Source of the DNA: Stutzerimonas stutzeri
Lineage (GTDB): Bacteria; Pseudomonadota; Gammaproteobacteria; Pseudomonadales; Pseudomonadaceae
DNA length: 64,000 bases
Direction: 5' to 3'
NCBI RefSeq assembly: GCF_002909485.1
Contig: NZ_PPXG01000002.1
Location: 620,001 to 684,000, forward strand
The notes beneath the pieces are model-generated. The model searched no databases. It saw nothing but the letters and a program-made list of their open reading frames with translations, and was not told the DNA's origin. The translations under genes and the position numbers were made by a program. Position 1 is the stretch's first letter. Each line of letters starts with the position of its first letter. Of the stretch, positions 17,282-26,694 are shown piece after piece.

Positions 17282-17757
17282 TCAACCCGTGTCTTTAGCA
17301 GCGCAATAGTGTGCTGACTAAAAACCTGGATGCCATTGCGTTCCAGAAGTTCTGTGGTAACACCTCGGCCTGGAATTTTTGTGCCTGTAAATGTCCCGTC
17401 GTAGATTGTAGAACTGCCACACGAAGGGCTCGATTCCGCCAGAATCGCATACTTGATTCCATGCACCTTGCAGAACTCAAGAGTCAGCTTAGCGCCGCGT
17501 AAAAAGTAATCGGTGACATCAATCCGGTCATTTGCAATAACCTGCGAATCTTGATCCAGGACGTCTTTTCCCGTGCCGGTCACAATTTCAGCTGGGGCTC
17601 TCGGCGTAGGCAGGCCTGATGCAACCTCAGGGCAATAGCGCATGATTTCGAAATTACTATTCAACCAGTCCTTACTCTGGTCAGCGATGTTCAGGCAGCC
17701 ACCGTTGTATCTTACTTTTTCTCCGGCGAGGCATGAGCTGACTAGTATTTTTCTCAT
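17242..17757 (-). CDS. DUF523 / TudS-like [4Fe-4S] protein (thiouracil desulfurase family)
   Basis: A 171-residue DUF523 protein. The three cysteines that hold the iron-sulfur cluster in TudS-type desulfurases are visible: C9 ([13 protein letters not shown]), C42 (RYCPEVASG) and C113 ([13 protein letters not shown]), with the conserved Glu after CP (E44). TudS removes sulfur from thiouracil and possibly other thiolated bases. The last 40 or so bases overlap the glyA-like remnant on the other strand, so its C-terminal tail (about residues 155-171) may be acquired junction sequence. Base composition is lower in GC than the flanking operons. Confidence 0.8.
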   Translation of the reverse strand: MRKILVSSCLAGEKVRYNGGCLNIADQSKDWLNSNFEIMRYCPEVASGLPTPRAPAEIVTGTGKDVLDQDSQVIANDRIDVTDYFLRGAKLTLEFCKVHGIKYAILAESSPSCGSSTIYDGTFTGTKIPGRGVTTELLERNGIQVFSQHTIALLKTRVEQSDFCRTSPLAP

Positions 17758-17769
17758 TATCTTTCCCGG

Positions 17770-18177
17770 TTATACGCCGTGATTGCCGTCAAGCTGAGCG
17801 AAGGCCGTCAGGTTCATGGTCATCAGAGCCCCTTCCTTTGGCAAGTCAGCAATACAGATCACTGTGCGGGCCGGCTGATGGGCGCCGAACTCTTCCAAGT
17901 ACGCGCGGTTCATTTCTTGGAAGTCTTCAACTTGCTTCAGAAACACATGAACATGCATCACGTCACTGAGTGATGCACCAACTTCGGCAAGCATGGACCG
18001 TAGGTTCCGAACGATTTGCCTAGCCTGGCTATACGCGTCGTCCCCAGCGAGCTGAGACGTTGCAGGGTCGACACCGGGTGTTCCGGAGATTGTTATGAAA
18101 GGACCGGCTTTGGCGATATGACTATACGGACCGATCGGTTCAAACATGCCTGCTGGTGAGATGGTTTCGACCTTCAT
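17770..18177 (-). CDS. RidA (YjgF/YER057c/UK114) family protein
   Basis: A 135-residue RidA-fold protein, the usual length. It starts MKVETISPAGMFEPIGPYSH and has the late RTVICIADLPKEGALMTMNL stretch with the Arg that binds substrate carboxylates in active RidA enzymes. RidA hydrolyses reactive enamine/imine products of PLP enzymes; many paralogues act in specific catabolic pathways. The start at 18177 has AAGGA upstream; the longer frame lacks support. It lies 12 nt upstream of the DUF523 gene and reads the same way, so they are probably cotranscribed. Confidence 0.85.
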   Translation of the reverse strand: MKVETISPAGMFEPIGPYSHIAKAGPFITISGTPGVDPATSQLAGDDAYSQARQIVRNLRSMLAEVGASLSDVMHVHVFLKQVEDFQEMNRAYLEEFGAHQPARTVICIADLPKEGALMTMNLTAFAQLDGNHGV

Positions 18178-18418
18178 AGGATTCCTTGGTTTGCGGGGGC
18201 GAAGGCATTTGCCCTCGGTGGCACGATGACCGGCTATCTTCAATCTGTCGCCGTCAGGCCAGATTGTGGCGCGACGAGTGGCAGATAAGCCAGATCGACT
18301 GCTGCCGGTAACGACTCGCACGCTCGATATTGATGGCGATGCGTGTGTCTGGTGGATTCATAACGTGCTAGTAAGCTGGATCAGCACAGCTGGTATCAAA
18401 ACTTTGTGTTGTATGTTT

Positions 18419-19099
18419 TTATGATTCAATCAGGCGCTCTATATAGAGTTCATCGAAATCAGTAATTTCTTCTAGCTTAATTGGCTTTGGCAGCGTAAAT
18501 CTTTTCCAGGTTTCCTTGAAGCGCTCGTCACCGCCTTTCGCATCCTGATTTATGTTTTCTCTTGTCAGGATTTTTTTGGTCAGGAAGTTTATGCTGATCT
18601 CTCTTTCAATCAGAGGTCCGCGGTTTTGGCTGCTGTCGTAGCCGATCAATTCGAAATCTGAGTTCTGATAGCGAAAATTATAAGACCAATAACCGTATCT
18701 GCCATGGCCATAGCTGATGAATAGACTTCCTTTGTGAACACTTATGCTGAGGTCTGGAGCGAAATAAACACCGCCGTCTTCATTCTCAGATGAAAAGCAA
18801 TCGAGGTTTTTCAGGGCAAGTTGATATTCTCCGTTATTTTCAAAAGCAACGATGATACCCCTGCGGTTGCGATCCAATGTTCCAAGGTATTCGTGGTCAA
18901 AAAACTTTTCTTTGTTCGTTCCCTTTATTAGCAGCACATAGTCCGTTTTATCGTCGTTGTTCAAGTCGCCTTGGACTTCCTCTACGACTACATATCCAGC
19001 AGGGACCAGATCGGTAGGCGATTTTGCGATTCGCGGCGCTGCTTGCCCTACGGCAGACATTCCGAATACCAGTAGGATCAAGAGGGCAATTCTATTCAT
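18419..19099 (-). CDS. Exported hypothetical protein with FG-GAP/VCBS-like N-terminal motif
   Basis: A 226-residue protein with a clear signal peptide (MNRIALLILLVFGMSAVGQA-A). Near residues 43-52 it reads GDLNNDDKTDYVLL, which resembles the calcium-binding D-x-N-x-D-x-x-D loop of FG-GAP/VCBS repeats. The rest is rich in Tyr, Asn, Phe and Lys. The gene is markedly AT-rich compared with its surroundings, which suggests horizontal transfer. I do not recognise a specific family. Similar small exported proteins occur sporadically in proteobacteria. Confidence 0.65.
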   Translation of the reverse strand: MNRIALLILLVFGMSAVGQAAPRIAKSPTDLVPAGYVVVEEVQGDLNNDDKTDYVLLIKGTNKEKFFDHEYLGTLDRNRRGIIVAFENNGEYQLALKNLDCFSSENEDGGVYFAPDLSISVHKGSLFISYGHGRYGYWSYNFRYQNSDFELIGYDSSQNRGPLIEREISINFLTKKILTRENINQDAKGGDERFKETWKRFTLPKPIKLEEITDFDELYIERLIES

Positions 19100-19204
19100 T
19101 CAGAGGCTCGTTAATTTCTTTACGGAAGCAGTGTGCTTGCCTGGAGACTCAACTGGTCTGCCCTGTCTGCAGGCCATATTGGATGGTCATGTCCCGATCG
19201 TTCA

Positions 19205-19741
19205 TCAGGTCTTGTGCAAGACGGTGCGAATAAAGTCAGTTTTAGCATCCGTATAGGCTTCCCGGTCTTTGTAGTGCGCTGCCGCCAGGGCCTTTTTCAG
19301 TGATGCATATCTGGCGGCAAGCGCTGGGCTGGCCCTTAAGGCGTCGCGAAACCCAAGCCGTTCATGCCAGACACAACTGTCGTGGACGACAAGATGAAGA
19401 TGATGGGTCCGGTGCCCGTTCGCCCAGCGCATGAACCACTTGCGATCTTGCAGGGAGTCGTTGAATTCCGAAGAAGTGGTGTAGCCGGAGGTGCATAGCG
19501 GTAGGGCCAGTCGTTCAGCAATGGTAATGGACTCAACGCCAGCAAGAATGTCGATGATTGGTTTGGCACTGAGCCCAGGGACCGCGGTACTACCAATGTG
19601 CTGAATGTCTTGGAAGATGCCAGGAAACAGAGATAGGAGTCGATCACGCTCCAGGTCGTACGCCCGAGGCCAGGAGGCTTGATAAGCGTGCAGCTTTACC
19701 TCTTCATGGATGGCCGCAAGCAGCGATTCTTCTTCGGTCAT
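19205..19741 (-). CDS. GrpB/YqkA-type nucleotidyltransferase-fold protein (UPF0157)
   Basis: A 178-residue GrpB family protein. The nucleotidyltransferase-like motif is visible at residues 49-66: IGSTAVPGLSAKPIIDIL, followed by the YTTSSEF and HHLHLVVHDS blocks that characterise the family. No precise function is established; the fold suggests transfer of a nucleotide to a small molecule or protein. It is 20 nt downstream of the GFA gene on the same strand. Confidence 0.8.
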   Translation of the reverse strand: MTEEESLLAAIHEEVKLHAYQASWPRAYDLERDRLLSLFPGIFQDIQHIGSTAVPGLSAKPIIDILAGVESITIAERLALPLCTSGYTTSSEFNDSLQDRKWFMRWANGHRTHHLHLVVHDSCVWHERLGFRDALRASPALAARYASLKKALAAAHYKDREAYTDAKTDFIRTVLHKT

Positions 19742-19761
19742 GACTGGTTCTCTACGAGGCC

Positions 19762-20151
19762 CTATCTGCGGTTACCAGGCTCATACCACGGGGCTTTGGA
19801 TTCCAGATGAATGTGCTTTTGCTTCGTTGGTGTAAAGGCGCTGTCCAGGGTGCCCAGTGCTATCGAGACCCAATCCGAATACTCGCCATGATCTCTCGAC
19901 CAGAACAGCGAAGCACCGCAGCGGCTGCAGAATTGACGTACTACCGATTCGGATGATCGAAAGGCCGAGATGTGCGCCATGCCCGCGCAGATGCGTAGGT
20001 CGCTGCGCGGGACACTGCCGTAACTGGCAAACGCGGCCCCATGGCTTTTGCGGCATTGCTGGCAGTGGCAGTGGCTCACCGCTTTTGGTGGGGTAAGCGT
20101 CTCGTATCTCACGGCGCCGCAAAGGCAGCTGCCTTGAAAAGACTCGGTCAA
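19762..20151 (-). CDS. GFA family (glutathione-dependent formaldehyde-activating enzyme fold) protein
   Basis: A 129-residue zinc protein of the GFA/CENP-V fold. The zinc-binding cysteines are CLCGAVRYE (about residues 9-17), CHCQQCRKSHG (about 28-38) and FCSRCGASLFW (about 74-84). Length and motif order match the family. The name reflects one member; most homologues have no proven formaldehyde role. It is probably cotranscribed with the downstream GrpB-type gene. Confidence 0.85.
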   Translation of the reverse strand: MTESFQGSCLCGAVRYETLTPPKAVSHCHCQQCRKSHGAAFASYGSVPRSDLRICAGMAHISAFRSSESVVRQFCSRCGASLFWSRDHGEYSDWVSIALGTLDSAFTPTKQKHIHLESKAPWYEPGNRR

Positions 20152-20249
20152 TCTGTGGCGCTCCGTTCAAAAATAGGCGGCCGTTCGACGGGGTAATCGG
20201 CCGCTGTCCCGCTCTCGTTGGCGCATTTATCGGTCCTCAGCCGATTGGC

Positions 20250-20753
20250 TCAGTCAAGCAGCGTCGTCTCTTGTTTGAAAATGCGAAAGCCGCGCGCCTG
20301 ATAGTTCGCAAGTGCTGCAGGATGGTCGAGGGTGCAGGTATGTACCCAGGCTCGCCGGGTCTCCGGCCAGGCCCAGGCGCTCTCGATTGCATGGCTCAGC
20401 AATGGCCCACCGAAACCTCTGCCCAGAAACTGCGGCGCCAGCCCAAAGTACCGAATCTCCACGCTGAAATCGTCCGCCTGATGCAGCTCGTAATAGCCGG
20501 CGATGGCGCCTCTGTAATAGGCGACCCAGGTTCGATGATCGGGTTGTTCGACGAGCGCCTGCCAGTCCGCGATGCTCCATGCATCCAGGTCACTCCAGCC
20601 CCATTGCTTTCCCACCAACTGGTATAGGAAACGGTTGAGTTCGGGCTGAGGCACTTCGCATTCGATGATCTGAAGTTCAGCAGGCAACGGCTTGGACCGG
20701 AGTTCATTTGCCGACGCCATCTCGAGGTAGTACGTGGTACATGTGCTGTCCAT
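20250..20753 (-). CDS. GNAT family N-acetyltransferase
   Basis: A 167-residue GNAT acetyltransferase. The acetyl-CoA site is in LAPQFLGRGFGGPLL (motif A, Q/R-x-x-G-x-G/A, about residues 107-121), followed by the C-terminal NYQARGFRIFKQE. The acceptor cannot be predicted. The start at 20753 gives 15 or so extra residues before the next possible start (Met at about residue 12), so the exact N-terminus is uncertain. Confidence 0.75.
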   Translation of the reverse strand: MDSTCTTYYLEMASANELRSKPLPAELQIIECEVPQPELNRFLYQLVGKQWGWSDLDAWSIADWQALVEQPDHRTWVAYYRGAIAGYYELHQADDFSVEIRYFGLAPQFLGRGFGGPLLSHAIESAWAWPETRRAWVHTCTLDHPAALANYQARGFRIFKQETTLLD

Positions 20754-20818
20754 CTGGGGCCTTCCGTAGGTGCGGTGGCTCAGCCTAACACCAGAAGAAG
20801 GGACGACAGAAAGGGCGG

Positions 20819-22516
20819 TTATCCAAAACCGCTGGTGGCCGCGCCGGCCCCCTCGATAGCTTCGCGCAACGCTGTTGCCAGCTCTTCGAGGCGGTAGGGT
20901 TTGGCCAGTACGTGCACGCCTTCGGCAGCTGCGGACTTCTGCGCAGCTTCGGCGTAGCCGCTGGTGAGCAGCACGGGAACACCCAGGGCTCGGGTGCGGA
21001 TTTCCCTGGCCAGATCAACGCCATTCATGCCGCCGGGCATCATCACGTCGGAGAATACGATGTCCACTTTGCATTCATTCGCCAGCGTGCCTAACGCATC
21101 GGTAGCGCTGGCGGCATGGGTGACGCGATAGCCGAGATGCTCGAGCATTTCCCCGACCAGCGAGGCTACTTCTTCATCATCATCCACGAGCAACACAGTA
21201 CCGACTGAAGCGTCGGCAGCGGTATCGTCGACGAGGTGACCAATTGGCAGGTCGGGCGTGCGCGCCGACCGGGGCAGCATCATGATCACGCTGGTGCCGC
21301 GTCCGCACTCACTCTCGATCCAAACCGTGCCGCCGGATTGCCGGGCGAAGCCGTAGACCTGCGCGAGCCCGAGGCCTGAGCCCTTGCCGATTTCCTTGGT
21401 GGTGAAGAAAGGGTCGAATACCCGAGTGCGAACATCCTCCGGAATCCCGGTGCCCGAGTCGGTCACTGTGAGGCGGACGAAGTCGCCGGTAATTCCCAAT
21501 ACAGCTTCGCCTGGTGCATTGCTCGCTTCGATCAGGATCGAGCCGCCATCGGGCATCGCGTCGCGGGCATTAACTGCCAGGTTGAGAATGACCAGCTCCA
21601 GCTCGCCTGGGTCCACTTCGACTGGCCAGAGGTTCGGCGCGAACCGTACACGCACTTTTACATCGCCGCTCAGGCTGCGATCGAGCAGCTCGCGCATGCG
21701 GCTGATGCGCAACACCAGGTCCACCGCCTCAGGAGCCAGGGACTGGCGCCGGGAGAAGGCGAGTAACTGCTTGGTGAGGGCGGTTCCACGTTGCGCTGCC
21801 TGACGCATGCCCTCCATCAGCCGTTCGCGACGCTCGGGGTCGGCGCGGCGGTCGAGCATATCGAGGCCGCCGGAGATCACCATCAGTAGGTTGTTGAAGT
21901 CATGGGCGATGCCACCGGTGAGCTGGCCGATGGCTTCGATCTTCTGCGCCTGGCGCAGGGTTTCCTCGATCTGCGCGCGCTCGGCCATCTGCGTGCGCAG
22001 CTCCTGGTTGGCCTTTTCCAGCTCGCTGGTGCGCTCGACCACCAGCGCTTCGAGTTCATGCGATGCGCGCTCTCGCGCTTCTATCAGTGCTCTGACCTCG
22101 TATTGGCGATGCCGCCCACGCAGCGCAGCTTTTACTGCACTGGTAAGAGTAATGCTCTGTACGGGACGTTCTAGCAGAGAGACGTTGCGCAGCGCAGCGA
22201 CCATGCGCAGGCGCCACGCAGCGACAGCGGGTTGTTCATGTTTGCTGGTGAGCACCACGAAAGGAAAGTCGGACCAGGGCGGTTGCCGGTCGACCCAGGC
22301 TGCAAGCCCTTCCAGATCCTTGCCAAACAGGCCTTCTTCCGCAATGAACACAGCATCTGCGTCGGTTTCGGCGCGGTGCAGCACTTCATCGACACTGTGG
22401 CAGACAACGGCATCCATGCCGCTGCGGCTGAGCAGTTCGGCCGAGGCGGGACCGTCCCGGCCGATGGGGGCATAAACGACTACGATCGGACTTTCTCGCT
22501 TAGTGGGCGTCGTCAT
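20819..22516 (-). CDS. Hybrid sensor histidine kinase/response regulator partnered with a KaiC-like ATPase
   Basis: A 565-residue cytoplasmic kinase with no membrane segment. Residues 10-130 look like a degenerate receiver domain with no clear phospho-acceptor Asp. A coiled coil (about 150-195) leads to the HisKA H-box [11 protein letters not shown] (His near 206). The HATPase region includes [12 protein letters not shown]. The C-terminal receiver (about 440-555) has [11 protein letters not shown] and the acceptor Asp in FSDVMMPGG. Its start overlaps the stop of the KaiC-like gene by 17 nt, which indicates translational coupling and probably a shared pathway. The input signal is unknown. Confidence 0.9.
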   Translation of the reverse strand: MTTPTKRESPIVVVYAPIGRDGPASAELLSRSGMDAVVCHSVDEVLHRAETDADAVFIAEEGLFGKDLEGLAAWVDRQPPWSDFPFVVLTSKHEQPAVAAWRLRMVAALRNVSLLERPVQSITLTSAVKAALRGRHRQYEVRALIEARERASHELEALVVERTSELEKANQELRTQMAERAQIEETLRQAQKIEAIGQLTGGIAHDFNNLLMVISGGLDMLDRRADPERRERLMEGMRQAAQRGTALTKQLLAFSRRQSLAPEAVDLVLRISRMRELLDRSLSGDVKVRVRFAPNLWPVEVDPGELELVILNLAVNARDAMPDGGSILIEASNAPGEAVLGITGDFVRLTVTDSGTGIPEDVRTRVFDPFFTTKEIGKGSGLGLAQVYGFARQSGGTVWIESECGRGTSVIMMLPRSARTPDLPIGHLVDDTAADASVGTVLLVDDDEEVASLVGEMLEHLGYRVTHAASATDALGTLANECKVDIVFSDVMMPGGMNGVDLAREIRTRALGVPVLLTSGYAEAAQKSAAAEGVHVLAKPYRLEELATALREAIEGAGAATSGFG

Positions 22517-24026
22517 GCTCGTCTGTCAGTAGCTGAGTCGCATCACCGGTGTATTCCGGTGTGCCCGATAGGATACCGCTGAAGTTGCTCAACGGTGGCC
22601 CCACCTCAAGGCCAGAGGCGCTGAGGCGATATTCCCGAACGGTATTTTCATGCCGTCCGCTGCGCTTCTTCACTACCGACAAAGCCCGGCGAACGACGCC
22701 GGCATGCTCGAAATAGCGCTGCATGATAACCGCATCACTGAGGTAGCTGATATCCACTGGCGTATCCATCGGCCCGACCAGGCCATGCTGGGCCAGCACC
22801 ATGATGCTGATCACGCCTTTTTGGCCCAGGTAGCTCAACAGCTCGTGCATCTGCAGAATCAGGAATCGGCCGTCTGGCATCGCGTGCAGATAACCGTTGA
22901 GGCTATCCAGTATCACCAGATTGACGCCCCTGACTTCCACGCTCTGACGCACTGCGGCGGTGAACTCGCCGGGCGACAGTTCGGCGGGATCGACCTGTTG
23001 CAGATGCAGTAGCCCCTGTTCGATCCAAGGCTCCATGGGCAGGCCCAGCGCGCGACCGCGCGCCAGCAAGGTGGCGATGTTTTCGTCGAAGACGAAGAAG
23101 GCAACTTGCTCGCCGCGCTTGCAGGCTGCCACCGCATAGCTCAATGCCAGAGATGATTTGCCGACGCCCGCAGCGCCAACCAGCAGCGCATTGGTGCCGC
23201 GCTCCAGCCCGCCGCCGAGCATCTTGTCCAGCGCGGGGTTGCCGGACGAGGCTAGCTCACCGGAAAATGATGAATGGTGCTCAGCGGCAATTAGGCGCGG
23301 GTAGATCTGCAGGCCACCCTTGCGAATGGCGAAGTCGTGATAGCCGCCGCGGAACTGGATACCGCGCATCTTGATAACGCGCAGGCGCCTGCGTTCGGCG
23401 CCGTAATCAATGGCCAGCTGCTCCAGCATGACCACGCCGTGGGAGATCGAGTGCAACTGCAGGTCGCCTATCTCCGAGGTTTGGTCGTCGAGCAGGATGA
23501 CCGTGCAATGGCGTGTGGTGAAGAAGTGCTTGAGTGCAAGCACCTGTCGGCGGTAGCGCAGCGGGCTCTGCGCAAGCAGGCGCATTTCCGAGAGGCTGTC
23601 GAAGATCACCCTTGTCGGATTCGTTTCACTGACGCGATCGAATACCTGCTGGGTGGTTTCGCTTAGCTCCATTTCTGCCGGATGCAATACGGTCAACTCA
23701 AGCTCGGGATCGAGACTGGTTTCTGGCGAGATCAGTTCGAAAACATCAATGCCCTCGAGCGTCCAGCCATGACGCTTGGCCACCAGCTCCAGTTCAGCTT
23801 TGGTTTCAGACAGGGTTACATAAAGCACTCGCTCGCCCTGGCGCACGCCTTCGAGCAGGAACTGCAGCGCGATGGTGGTCTTGCCCGAACCCGGGCTGCC
23901 CTCATAGAGGTACATGCGGTAGGGGTCCAGGCCGCCGCCGAGGATGTCATCGAGCCCCTGGCTGCCGGTTGAGATGCGAGGGGCTTCGTCATCCGGGTGG
24001 AAGGGAAGATCAGTAGACTCGGTCAT
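22500..24026 (-). CDS. KaiC-like double-domain RecA-superfamily ATPase
   Basis: A 508-residue protein with two RecA/KaiC domains. The first P-loop is GSPGSGKTTIALQFL (about residues 44-58), with the paired acidic region in YVTLSETKAEL; the second P-loop is VGAAGVGKSSLALSYA. Length and layout match circadian-type KaiC, but no kaiA or kaiB lies nearby. In heterotrophs such proteins are thought to be signalling ATPases. The start at 24026 has AAGGAG upstream and yields MTESTDLPF...; the longer frame is unsupported. It is cotranscribed with the hybrid kinase. Confidence 0.85.
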   Translation of the reverse strand: MTESTDLPFHPDDEAPRISTGSQGLDDILGGGLDPYRMYLYEGSPGSGKTTIALQFLLEGVRQGERVLYVTLSETKAELELVAKRHGWTLEGIDVFELISPETSLDPELELTVLHPAEMELSETTQQVFDRVSETNPTRVIFDSLSEMRLLAQSPLRYRRQVLALKHFFTTRHCTVILLDDQTSEIGDLQLHSISHGVVMLEQLAIDYGAERRRLRVIKMRGIQFRGGYHDFAIRKGGLQIYPRLIAAEHHSSFSGELASSGNPALDKMLGGGLERGTNALLVGAAGVGKSSLALSYAVAACKRGEQVAFFVFDENIATLLARGRALGLPMEPWIEQGLLHLQQVDPAELSPGEFTAAVRQSVEVRGVNLVILDSLNGYLHAMPDGRFLILQMHELLSYLGQKGVISIMVLAQHGLVGPMDTPVDISYLSDAVIMQRYFEHAGVVRRALSVVKKRSGRHENTVREYRLSASGLEVGPPLSNFSGILSGTPEYTGDATQLLTDEHDDAH

Positions 24027-24459
24027 TCCATTCTCCTTAACGCAGGCTCCGCTGCGTGCTTCGTTCCCGCACCTGTGCGTCCATGTCAGGACGAAACCAG
24101 GAGGGAACACGCCCATTGCAGCCTTGTAGGCAGGTTGGGCTATAAGCCGCTCAAATCATCACCAAGTGCAACGAAATGCACGCTAAATTCGTGCTTTGGA
24201 CAGGCGATAGCTGGGCGGCACAGTCACTTAATCCGACTCATCTTGCGTGATGCCGTTCCGCATGGGGGCGCTTTGCAGGTCGGTGTGAGCGTTGATCTGA
24301 AGGGGCATAACTAGCCGCAAAGCCCCGCCAATAGCCGCTTCGCTTGTTTTTACTTGTGGTGCTTTGAGCGAGTGGCTGCGCAACAGACTGCAACCATTGA
24401 ACCTTGGCTCACGGCGCGGGCTGGCCCATGATCGGCCTTTGCCTTCACAGGTTGCTGGC
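24027..24459. promoter_or_regulatory. Divergent intergenic region between the kaiC-like and ubiB-like genes
   Basis: This 433-bp region separates two divergent transcription units and should hold both promoters. I see no strong palindrome, terminator, RNA gene or credible coding frame in it. A TTG-initiated extension of the kinase gene back to 24364 is possible in frame but has no ribosome site. Confidence 0.4.
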
Positions 24460-25767
24460 ATGTCTCGATTCTCTCGTCCATCGGCTTCAGCGCTGGGCCG
24501 CTTTCTGCAACTAGGCGGCACCGGCGCGCGCATTGCCGGCAACCTGCTGGTGCAGCGCATCACGCCGGGCAAGGCGCGTATCGACTGGGCTCCTGTCGGC
24601 GAACTGCTCGGTGATGCGCTTGGGCAGATGAAGGGGCCGGTGCTGAAGCTCGGTCAGCAGGCCTCGCAATGGCAGGACCTGTTGCCCGAGCCGATCAGCG
24701 CTGCCCTGGCGCGCTTGCAGAACCAGGTACCTTCGCTGCCGTTCAACGCACTGGAAGCCAATCTGCAGCGCCTCTACGACGGCAAGCTGTATGAACTGTT
24801 CGAGTTGATCGAGCCGGAGCCAGCCGCGGCCGCCTCGTTGGGTCAGGTGCACCGCGCCCGGGACCGGAAGGGCAGGGCGCTGATCATGAAGGTCCAGTAC
24901 CCCGGCATCCGCGCCATCTGCGATGCCGATTTGCGTCAGCTGCGTCGCTTGATGCCATTGGGGCGATTGTTCGGGACGCCGCCCGCGCGTCTTGATGCCG
25001 TCTACATCGAGCTGCAACGGGCCATCGCCGAGGAGCTCGACTACGACGCCGAGCGCGCCAATCTCGAAGCCTTCCGCGAACATTTCGAAAGCTGGCCGGG
25101 CATCCGCATTCCCTATGCCGCCGCTGAACTCTGCCGGCCCGGCGTGCTGGTGCTGGAAGACCTGCCGGGCCGCTCCATGGCCGAGGTCGATCAGGCCCCG
25201 GCGGAAGTGCGTCAAGGTCTGGCTGAAACCCTTTGCGGATGGCTGGCCGAGCAGGCGTTCGGCCTGCAACGGCTGCATACCGATCCGCATCCCGGCAACC
25301 TCGCCTGGACAGAGACCGGCGAGCTGGTGATCTACGATTTCGGCAGCGTACTGCGCCTGGAACCGCGTTTGCTGGCCGGCTACGTACAGATATTCGAAGC
25401 ACTGCGTGGCACCTCCAGCGAGGCGCTGGAGCCGGGTTTTCAGGCCCTGGGCGGACGCCAGCCAGGGAGCACGCCGCCGCACGGGCTGTATCGAAGCATC
25501 CACCTGATGCTGCACCCGCTGCTGCAACCCGGCGCGCAATGGTATTTCCGCGAGGCGGCGCTGCATCAACGGCTGTCCGAGCTGTTCCCATTGATGATGT
25601 CCGCACTCGGCAGCCTGCAACCGGCCTCCGGCACCTTGCTGATCAATCGCACCCTGGAAGGCCACTACTGGAACCTCTACCGGCTCGGCGCCTGCCTGCC
25701 CATCGCCGACCTGCTCGCCGAACATATCGCGCGTTGGCGTAGTGAAGCGGGCGTCTGTCGACCGTAA
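24460..25767 (+). CDS. AarF/ABC1/UbiB-family atypical kinase
   Basis: A 435-residue UbiB-type protein. The family motifs are present: KxGQ-type MKGPVLKLGQQASQ (about residues 60-73), the Ala-rich nucleotide loop AAAASLGQVH, the Lys in LIMKVQYPG, the catalytic LHTDPHPGNLAW, and the metal Asp in VIYDFGSVLRL. Family members support ubiquinone synthesis or lipid handling through ATPase activity. No C-terminal membrane segment is obvious. The ATG at 24460 has only a weak CAGG upstream, so the start is uncertain. It lies 17 nt from a downstream SDR and is probably cotranscribed with it. It is more likely a paralogue than the house-keeping UbiB. Confidence 0.85.
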   Translation: MSRFSRPSASALGRFLQLGGTGARIAGNLLVQRITPGKARIDWAPVGELLGDALGQMKGPVLKLGQQASQWQDLLPEPISAALARLQNQVPSLPFNALEANLQRLYDGKLYELFELIEPEPAAAASLGQVHRARDRKGRALIMKVQYPGIRAICDADLRQLRRLMPLGRLFGTPPARLDAVYIELQRAIAEELDYDAERANLEAFREHFESWPGIRIPYAAAELCRPGVLVLEDLPGRSMAEVDQAPAEVRQGLAETLCGWLAEQAFGLQRLHTDPHPGNLAWTETGELVIYDFGSVLRLEPRLLAGYVQIFEALRGTSSEALEPGFQALGGRQPGSTPPHGLYRSIHLMLHPLLQPGAQWYFREAALHQRLSELFPLMMSALGSLQPASGTLLINRTLEGHYWNLYRLGACLPIADLLAEHIARWRSEAGVCRP

Positions 25768-25784
25768 ATCTGCTGGAGATCGTC

Positions 25785-26486
25785 ATGCCGTTGGAGTCAT
25801 TTCCCGAAGGGTTTCGCGCGCTGGTCATCGGCGCATCCGGTGGCATCGGCGCCGCGCTGGTCGATACCTTGCGCAGCGATCCACGCTGCGCGTCGGTCAT
25901 CGCCCTGAGTCGCTCGTCCGAGCCGGCGCTGGACCTGACCGTTCCCGCCAGCATCGAACAGGCCGCGGCGAGCGTGGCGGGGCAGGGGCCATTTCATCTG
26001 ATCATCAACGCCGCGGGCGTGCTGCACGGTGCCGACTTCACGCCGGAGAAACGCCTGGCCGATCTGAACCAGGAGCAGCTGCTCGCCACCTTCCAGATCA
26101 ACACCTTCGGCCCGGCCCTGGTGCTGCGTCATTTCAGCGGCCAGCTCGACCGCCACCGCGGCGCACTCGCCATGCTCTCGGCCAAGGTCGGCAGCATCGG
26201 CGACAACCGCCTCGGCGGCTGGTACAGCTACCGCGCCTCCAAGGCCGCGCTGAACATGCTGATCAAGACCGCCTCCATCGAAGTCCGCCGCAACCAGCCG
26301 AATGCGGTGCTGCTGGCGCTGCATCCGGGCACGGTTAACTCACGGCTTTCGCAGCCTTTTCGCGGAACCGAAATCGGCCGCCCCGCCAGCGAAGCAGCGC
26401 AGGATCTGTTGCGGGTGATCGATAGCCTGGGGCCGGAGGCCAGCGGTGGGTTTTATGCGTATAGCGGGGAGGGGTTGCCGTGGTAG
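25785..26486 (+). CDS. SDR family oxidoreductase (CsgA-like)
   Basis: A 233-residue SDR with the nucleotide motif IGASGGIGAAL (about residues 15-25), INAAGVLHG (NAG region), and the active-site YRASKAALN (Tyr and Lys near 148-152). The closing stretch (LHPGTVNSRLSQPF, then GFYAYSGEGLPW) is typical of the C-factor/CsgA-like SDR group. It follows the UbiB-type gene after 17 nt. The pairing of this SDR type with an UbiB-like kinase suggests a quinone- or lipid-related reductase, but the substrate is not known. Confidence 0.85.
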   Translation: MPLESFPEGFRALVIGASGGIGAALVDTLRSDPRCASVIALSRSSEPALDLTVPASIEQAAASVAGQGPFHLIINAAGVLHGADFTPEKRLADLNQEQLLATFQINTFGPALVLRHFSGQLDRHRGALAMLSAKVGSIGDNRLGGWYSYRASKAALNMLIKTASIEVRRNQPNAVLLALHPGTVNSRLSQPFRGTEIGRPASEAAQDLLRVIDSLGPEASGGFYAYSGEGLPW

Positions 26487-26694
26487 CGCCGAGCAGGCCT
26501 GGCAGGAAACGGCATCGCTTGTCGTCTTGCGTGGAAGGAGTCCGACCAGCACGCAGTTAGGCGCCGCTACAGCCAACCCGCGCGGCCCGCAGGAACCTTT
26601 GTGCACCGACGCCTCGCCTTGATTGTCTATGTTGATGATTACCGCCCAGGCCATCGCCGGGGCGGCGGCAATCACAACAATAAGGATGAGCACG

